64,000 bases of DNA, taken from Mesostigma viride (taxonomy: Eukaryota; Streptophyta; Mesostigmatophyceae; Mesostigmatales; Mesostigmataceae). The notes under the pieces are model-generated. The model saw only the letters and a program-made list of their open reading frames with translations. It was not told the DNA's origin and searched no databases. A program made the position numbers and the translations under genes. The stretch is taken from assembly GCA_009746045.1 (NCBI GenBank), contig RPFO01000185.1:1-64000 (forward strand). Direction: 5' to 3'. Positions 58,062 through 64,000 of this stretch are shown here, piece by piece (positions within the stretch are counted from its first letter, which is position 1; every line of letters starts with the position of its first letter).

Positions 58062-58107
58062 TGTATTCACAACAGTCAACATTACCGTTGACCATTTTTC
58101 TGGGCTC

Positions 58108-59313
58108 ATGGCGCGTGGCGCGGAGCGAACGCAAGCTGCAACCCAGGACCAGGGAACGCAAGCATCAACTCCGGCGGATGGGAGTGGCGCAGCCACCGTG
58201 GCGACTGAGCCAGCTGGGGGCTCGGTCAGCACAGCTCCGGGGCAGCAGTCAGCACCAACTGCCCGGAAAGTTTTCAAGAAAGAAGAGCTGCCAAGTAAGC
58301 TGCCAGAAATTCTGACGCCGTCCGCCGTGGAGGAGTTTATTAACAGCCTGGGCGAGCTCCGGCAGGACTACAACGAACTGTCCGACGCAGTTTTCCTCAC
58401 CAAGCTGCGCCGGTCAGAGGTATGCAACGAGTCTACGGGTAATGCGGACGTGCGCGGGGTCATTATCAACGCCAGCAAAGAGGCGTGGACCTGGCCCGAC
58501 ACAGTGAAGGCCCTGCAAGAGGTGCTTGACACCTCAAGCTTTCCTGACGAGGAAAAGGAGGGGCAGGCGCTGGTGCGCAACCTGTCGCTTGACCCGAACT
58601 ACCTCAGCTCGGACATGGCCAGATTCGCGGCCCAGGTCCGGAGCAAGGGTGTCTTGAAGCACATGAGTAGCGAATATTTACTCAGCGCAGTTCTGGATGC
58701 GCTGGGGCTGACGCCAGAGAGCCGTGCCAATGTCAAGGCCGGTCTCGGCATGAAAATTGCGCTAGCTTCTTCCGTGGTAGTGGGCACCCCGGACGACCAG
58801 AAACGGTTCAACGCAGCCATGGCGCACCTCCGAGAGATGTTCAAGGACCGGGGCGGCCCCAGGCGTAACAACAAGCTGCCGACAGTTGCTCAGGTAAACC
58901 CTGTGCCTGCCTCGACCCCGCCAGCAGCTTCTCTGTCGGACTTGACCACTCTTGTTACCCAGCTGTCCACGACGGTGGCCGACAACGTGGTGCGAATGTT
59001 GGGTGGCAAACGCCGAGCTCGCGGTGGTCGGCACAACCAGAACGCGTCCAGCAAACGCGGGCCGGGAGGCGGTCAGGGCAAGCAGCCTCGACAGGAGGGC
59101 GGCGCTGGCAGGCAGCAACAGCAGCAGGGTGGCGTCCCCAAGGAGAAGGTCGTCTGCGAGCGGTGCACCGGCGTGGGGCACACCGAGGCCAACTGCACGC
59201 TGCGGCTGGACCTCGGCAAGGCGACTCGAGTGTGCCGGCGCTGCTGGGCGGTTCGGCTTCCTGGACACGACCCCAACACATGCCGCGCCCCACGGCCAGC
59301 CATGCCCAAGTGA
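58108..59313 (+). CDS. E gag with two Cys clusters, ends TGA-C
   Basis: 401 codons from the first ATG (58108), 46 bases after the LTR. There is no separate upstream ORF, unlike C and D. A disordered Ala/Gln/Gly start is followed by a helical capsid region (about residues 65-270) and a basic Gly/Gln-rich stretch, then CERCTGVGHTEANC (CCHC) and a second cluster CRRC...GHDPNTC, the same pair as in A1. The stop is TGA (59311-59313) followed by CGT, with pol open in the same frame. Confidence 0.82.
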   Translation: MARGAERTQAATQDQGTQASTPADGSGAATVATEPAGGSVSTAPGQQSAPTARKVFKKEELPSKLPEILTPSAVEEFINSLGELRQDYNELSDAVFLTKLRRSEVCNESTGNADVRGVIINASKEAWTWPDTVKALQEVLDTSSFPDEEKEGQALVRNLSLDPNYLSSDMARFAAQVRSKGVLKHMSSEYLLSAVLDALGLTPESRANVKAGLGMKIALASSVVVGTPDDQKRFNAAMAHLREMFKDRGGPRRNNKLPTVAQVNPVPASTPPAASLSDLTTLVTQLSTTVADNVVRMLGGKRRARGGRHNQNASSKRGPGGGQGKQPRQEGGAGRQQQQQGGVPKEKVVCERCTGVGHTEANCTLRLDLGKATRVCRRCWAVRLPGHDPNTCRAPRPAMPK

Positions 59314-61128
59314 CGTCATAGAGGTGATGTGTGTCGCGGTGAGTCGGCTAGGCGTGAGGATGCTGTGCCTTGTAGTCCTAATGTTCCCACGTCCGTGGTT
59401 CAGAATGGAAGTGCAAGTGCTGCAGCTGATCAGGAGTGCGTGCCCAGCGTGGTCGCAATAGAGCCTGAACACGCCCTTCCGGAGCTCACCCCTTCAGGTG
59501 AGATAGTGCCGGCAGATGCCGAGGTAGCCCCTCACGTAGACGTGGAGTTGGGTCGCCGCCTCAGTAAGGCCTCACTAGAGCACATTGCCGACAGGAATGC
59601 ACATGCAGAGAGCTTGGCGGGGCAGGTGCCTAGCATAGAAGGGGATGGCACCACCCCCACGGCCATAGGATTGCGGATGCTTGCTCACCAGATTCACCTT
59701 GCGGTGGGTCATGTGGCGGGGCAAACGCTAGACTGGGCGACTAGGCTTATGGGGGCGCCGGGGTTGAAGGTCGCTCAGGCGGAGTTAGAGGAGTGCCACG
59801 CATGCGCAAGTGTCAGGAAGAAGCGTAGGCGCTGGCATGCTAAGACTCCTTCCCCGTACCGGGGGAGGTTAGTGGGGGATGTCATGCATTTGGAGGAGGG
59901 GGACTATTATTTGGTCTTGATGGATCGCTATACCAAGTTCCTAGCCATCGAGCCCCTGCCAAGCATGGTAGAGGAGTCCTTGTGGCGGGGGCTGCGCATT
60001 GCCATGTCTCACTTCTTTCCCATTTCTGAGGTCATGTTGGACCAACAATTTGATTGCATTGTGGGGCGGGAGGGCTGTGAGATGGTGGTTATTGCTGGGC
60101 GGCAGGACCATGGCAACTTGGGGCTGATTGATAGGCACATCAGCAGCGTAAAGGGCATGGCAGCCAAGCAGCAGGCCAGCGGGTTAGGATTCAAGCCCGC
60201 GGGGCAGCCTTATGCACAACGCGCGCTGTGGTGCCGCTTGCTCATGGACAAGTACAACAGCCAGGTGCTTTTCAAGCTGCCCCAGGGACTAGGTCTTATT
60301 ACCGCGCGGGGGCTGCAGTCGGGCATTTACCCTCCGGACGTGGCAGACCATTGGGAGGCCCACCTCGCTACCACCGCTGAGGTTAGGCGGCAGTTAGACC
60401 GCACCCAGCCTGACTTGTCGCAGGAGTGGGAGCTGGGGGAGTTGGTCTTGTTTCACAAGGAGAATTCCTTTGGCAAGCGGGGGCAGATGCAAGGGCCAGG
60501 CATGGTGGTGGATTTGGACTGGGTGCATAGGCGGGTGAAGGTGCACTGGGAGCATAGGGACTATCTCATCCCGTGGGATAAGGTGTATCGGTACAAGGCG
60601 TCCGATGCCCAGGTCCAGGCGGCCAAGGAGCACAGCCGCCAGCTCGGTTGGGATGTGGATAGCCGGCCGGCCAAGCGGGCCCGGCTGGAACCTGTCCTAC
60701 CCACCCCACTTGGGGTGGCTGTGCATGATGCGCTTGTTGCCCACCCCCCTGCAGGCGCCGCGCCGGAGCAAGTCCCCGGGGTCGACGCGGGGGCGCTACC
60801 TCAGCCCCTCCCCGCGACCCCAGCAGCGCCCACCGTGGCGGCGCCGGACACATCGTCAGGCGCGGGCGTGGGCTCCCAGCTGGCCCACGTCCTCCGACAG
60901 CTGCTCAAGGCGGACAAGCTCAAGGCGGCGGCAGCGGGGGGTGCGGCACAAGTCAGCCGCGTCATGCCAGATAAGTGCCCCACGGTTGTGACTGAAGCTC
61001 ATGATGTTCCCTCTAGGCATATTGCGGCCATAGATACCATGGCAGGGTGTCTGTCACGAGCCCGGCGGCGGCCGAGGCCTATTACCCTTTGCTGCCCAGT
61101 AGTTGGTCGGAGGAGTTGCGGGGTTTGA
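59314..61128 (+). pseudogene. E pol: integrase and start of protease
   Basis: Open in the gag frame directly after TGA. An acidic linker precedes integrase: H-x4-H (QIHLAVGH), CHAC, GDVMH, LDQQF, and LIDRHISS where A, C and D have a Glu. The acidic residue is thus Asp, still 29 residues after the second Asp. An SH3/chromo-like tail follows (WELGELVLFHKENSFGKRGQMQGPG), then a Pro/Ala-rich linker and the protease AAIDTMAG. The frame breaks at a GGG run (61045-61047); one extra G restores VSVTSPAA-like residues. The Asp for Glu change may mean lost activity or a tolerated variant. Confidence 0.82.
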
Positions 61129-61757
61129 CGGGCAGCGGGCTATAAGGTGGCTGGGCAGGTGCTCATGCCCATCCTAGGGGTAGATGTCCCTGTGCAAGTG
61201 CTAGAGGGTTACAAGGGGATCACCCTCATAGGTAACCTTTTTGTTTCCCTCCCCGGGTTTTCTGTGTCAGCCGGCTTGGTGACCCTCGAGGGGGTGGGGA
61301 GCATAGGCTTATACCAATATCAGTAGCGCTTGCAGCCCTCACGGGCCCGGGTCCCCCCGAGGCTACCTTAATCACCCTGAGGATTATGCCACTGCAGTAG
61401 GGGCCATTCGCGGGGCGGAATATACGGCAGAGCGCTGGTAGCCGATGTCACGCAGCCGCAGAAGTGTCACCCCAGCAGTCTATGGCATTTTTCCCTGGAG
61501 CATCGCCACTAAATCTCCTGTTAGTTATCCGCAGTTTAAGGAGGACTGCCGTGACCCTGTCAAGTTCCATAAGTGGCGCCGCGCTTTCTTGCGCGCGCAG
61601 CTGGAGTGGGCGATGTATGGGGTGTATGGGAGTTTGCAATGGAGGTGCCGCAAGGGGCGGAAAGCTGAACTTGAAGTTTTGTGCTCAAGTATAAGCAGGT
61701 CCTCTTCCCACTGACCCTGTCACATTTTCATGTACGGCCCTGTGTCACGGAGTTTAG
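61129..61757 (+). pseudogene. E pol remnant: rest of protease and RT start
   Basis: In shifted frames I can read protease residues (GQVLMPILGVDVPVQVLEGYKG, GNLFVSLPGFSVSAGLV). Further on an RT start resembles that of A2 (SPVSYPQFKEDCRDP...RAFLRAQLEWAMYGV), followed by a LKFVLKYKQ-like stretch and HVRPCVTEFR. Several stops and shifts are present, so this part is decayed. Sequence similarity to A2 stops at the right arm. Confidence 0.7.
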
Positions 61758-62190
61758 GGCCTTATTCGTTCATTGCACCATCACATTTCATTGCGCTATT
61801 AGCGTTTTCCAGAGGGCACACTTGTAACTAGCGTTACGCCAGGGCGTTGCCACAAGCTTCTAGACGCTTCTAGAACATTACAAATACTCCATTAGCAGGA
61901 CCTATGCCGTATTCGTGGCTGCCCCGCTGATAGGGGCGTGTTAATTATCTTCATCAATCCTTGGCACGACTTCAACAGTCACTGACCGACAGTCAGTGCT
62001 CTTAGAAGTCATGCAGCGCGACCAACTAGTAAATATAATGGCATCACTTGGCATATCACTGGCGCCACGCCCAGCATGGTCATGTACACAAGCTGTGCTG
62101 CAGGCAATGGATGTATGTTTCACAGATTTACATTCCATTATGCATGCACCAGTTTATACACGCATTTCGGTCAAGCAACAGATTGCAACT
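61758..62190. repeat. Right arm of the long inverted repeat
   Basis: Reverse-complement partner of 57141-57632. It ends ACAGATTGCAACT. Shared blocks include AAATGCGTGTATAAACTGG, CTTGTGTACATGACCATG and TTCTAGAAGCGTCTAGAAGC (as read on the left arm). The moderate divergence between arms makes this structure older than A1 or the copia element. Confidence 0.8.
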
Positions 62191-64000
62191 CCAGCCCTTC
62201 TTTTTTCATGTGGCAATAGGACTGCGTACTCAATCTGTAAGAAATACGGCCGCGCAGGCCTTGCATCAGGAACGCACCAGGCCCCACATGGTTTGGAGGG
62301 TAATCCCAGCCAAAACAAATACACATCCAGCATCGACACTACCGGGCAAACACCAAGTAAAACCCGAGTCAAAGGGGCCATTCACACTCCACGACATCTC
62401 AACTAGTGCCGTGGCTGACCAGCTGACATATTGTTCATTTGTGCCTAAGAGAGTATTACTGTGCCTTGGCGGGAGCTATAGAGCTGGAAGAGCATCCGAG
62501 CAAATTTGGCTGGTCCGCCTGCCACGTGCTCGGTTATGTGAGCGCATAGAAATTCGTGGTCACCGGGAGGAAGTCAAGGTCTCTCGGGCGAGCGTAGGGG
62601 TCTCAAATGAAGTCACCAGCGTCTTGGCTGTCGGTTGCGCATGACCTGCAGATCGATTGCGTTGTGGTGTGAGACCGGCCCCAGCATTGAGGACCGTCCA
62701 GCCAGAAATGAGCCAAGTGCGCGTGAGACAATATCTTGCGAGCTCGACTTGCAGATCAATGGACCCACGCCTGCGCAATACGCAACGCGCCGCGCCGGCG
62801 GTTCCGACCCCACGATACACTTACCGGCCAACCGGTGTAGACGTTGAAAGAGACCACGCAAAGATGGAGCAGGGCGAGTCGTCAGCGTTGAGATCATAGC
62901 TAACGTAGGCCGCACACTACCCGTACATATGGTGAGCACCGCGATCCAAAGAACTGTCACAATAAGCCCATTAGGCCTCGATTGGGCTTTCCCAGTCAAC
63001 ACCTGCAGGGACCAACCCCGGTGACGGCCGGTTCACATACTCGAGGCTCGAACCATGGAGCGGGGGACCAACAAGCACGAGAACATTTCGTGCTGGTTCA
63101 ATCGCTGGAAACATGCCCAAGTCAGGGGCTTCGTGGTACAACCGCAAGCCAATTGAGTTGGTGCCACGCATGCGCACCACACTAGAGGGAAGATAGGCCA
63201 GTCGGCCATGACCTCCTTGACCAGTCGGGGGACATAGCTTACCCTTCAGGATTGCAGCAACATGGACCCACTGGCCTTGCTTCATCGTGATCGGAAATAG
63301 TGTCCATGCCCATGAAGGGCAGATCTTGCCCGGGGCTCCCTAAAGAGAGCTTGCCCACAGGGTACCTGAGTGCACGAGCGAATGGAAAACCACACATCCA
63401 CTCCCGTGGCCCCAGGCAGTCCACAGCAGGTCATCGGCATGCACGAAAAACCAACAAACGAGCTCCCCCTTCCAGACACCAACAAACAAGGAGGGGTCCA
63501 GGTCGCTGTACATCATGCGTGCGCGTAAAGTAGAAGGCGCCTAAACTCTGCGCCACGCCCGCGGCCCCCCCGGCCACGGTCCCATCCACAGCCTCACCAA
63601 CCTCAGAACTTCTTGCCACAATAGGTCACACATCGGGTGGGGTGTCCTAGCAGATACCAGCCCGGTGTGTGCCCCTCCTACCAATTTGCTCGTCTCAGAT
63701 CTGAATACATACACATATAGATACCAGCCACCGGCGGAGCCATGCGGCAAACCTTTGTTGAGGCGCTAACCGCAGATGAAGCACCACTTAACAACGCCAA
63801 GTGTCTTCATTTAAGCCCGGACTCCAAAGGCAGTCAGGGCTGAGGAGGGCAGGCGAAGATCCAGAAAATTCTAGCACCACAGGTTCTAGGGCAAACGTCT
63901 ACTTTCCGTGTCCGAAGGGTGCAGGTGACCGTTCACTCCTGGAGGTCCATTTTGAAACGAAGCAACGCCATCCTGACAGCCACTGGCCCACCACAACCAG
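62191..64000. other. Right flank, no gene recognised
   Basis: I see no domain-bearing frame, RNA gene, satellite monomer or terminal motif of the elements described. Open frames are short and lie on both strands without recognisable motifs. The missing 3' parts of C, D and E are not found here. Confidence 0.5.

Larger units (their letters stand above)
57633..61757 (+). mobile_element. LTR retrotransposon E, 5' part only, between the inverted arms
   Basis: Plus-strand element with a 5' LTR, gag, integrase, protease and the first part of RT. It ends abruptly at residues RPCVTEFR of RT, where the right arm starts. It is nearest to A1/A2 (two Cys clusters in nucleocapsid, GDV integrase start, LDQQF). 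No 3' LTR is present. It either inserted at the centre of a foldback element and lost its 3' half, or was carried by the arm-bearing element. Confidence 0.78.

Noticed and set aside
62048-62644. A 198-codon open frame across the right arm and flank
   Set aside because: It straddles the end of the inverted repeat at 62190, so it joins unrelated sequence, and it shows no domain.

Overview
The window is eukaryotic nuclear repeat DNA, with no recognisable host gene. The evidence is a satellite array, LTR retrotransposons with 5-bp target duplications, and reverse transcriptase, integrase and RNase H domains. A green alga or other plant-lineage host is my guess only. It rests on the classical Ty1/copia element with an initiator-Met-like primer site and on the mixed GC content. 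A bacterial reading does not fit.

Layout. 1-2257: flank with nothing recognised. 2258-36800: a tandem satellite of 218/222-bp monomers (about 118 copies). It is interrupted by a complete LTR retrotransposon (A1, 4915-12385, minus strand) and by two copies of a 544-bp miniature element (16874-17417 and 19204-19747). The left part of the array mixes monomer variants. From about 22411 to 36800 roughly 65 monomers look identical at an exact 218-bp pitch. 36801-57140: a nest of retrotransposons. Element C (plus) sits in the satellite; A2 (minus, internally deleted sister of A1) sits in the first ORF of C; element D (plus) sits in the integrase of C; a classical Ty1/copia element (50050-56171) sits in the reverse transcriptase of D. 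57141-62190: a pair of long inverted arms enclosing element E (5' LTR, gag, integrase, protease, start of RT). 62191-64000: flank with nothing recognised.

The main discovery candidate is the retrotransposon group made of A1, A2, C, D and E. In A1, A2 and D the protein order is Gag - integrase - aspartic protease - reverse transcriptase - RNase H, so the protease lies between integrase and RT. E keeps the same order as far as it survives. This matches neither the Ty1/copia order (PR-INT-RT-RH) nor the Ty3/gypsy order (PR-RT-RH-INT). The group also shares LTR ends AGTT...AACT instead of TG...CA, 5-bp target duplications where both sides survive, an integrase with 29 residues between the second Asp and the last acidic residue, an HGDD reverse transcriptase motif where it can be read, and (in C, D and E) an in-frame TGA followed by C between gag and pol.

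The second candidate is the 544-bp miniature element. Its two 206-bp terminal repeats are each essentially perfect palindromes with the same AGTT...AACT ends. They flank a 132-bp core with a tRNA T-arm/B-box, and the whole unit carries a 5-bp target duplication. It looks like a non-autonomous passenger of the same integrase.

A caution: most breaks in otherwise good reading frames sit at homopolymer runs that are one base short. Some 'dead' copies may therefore be consensus errors.
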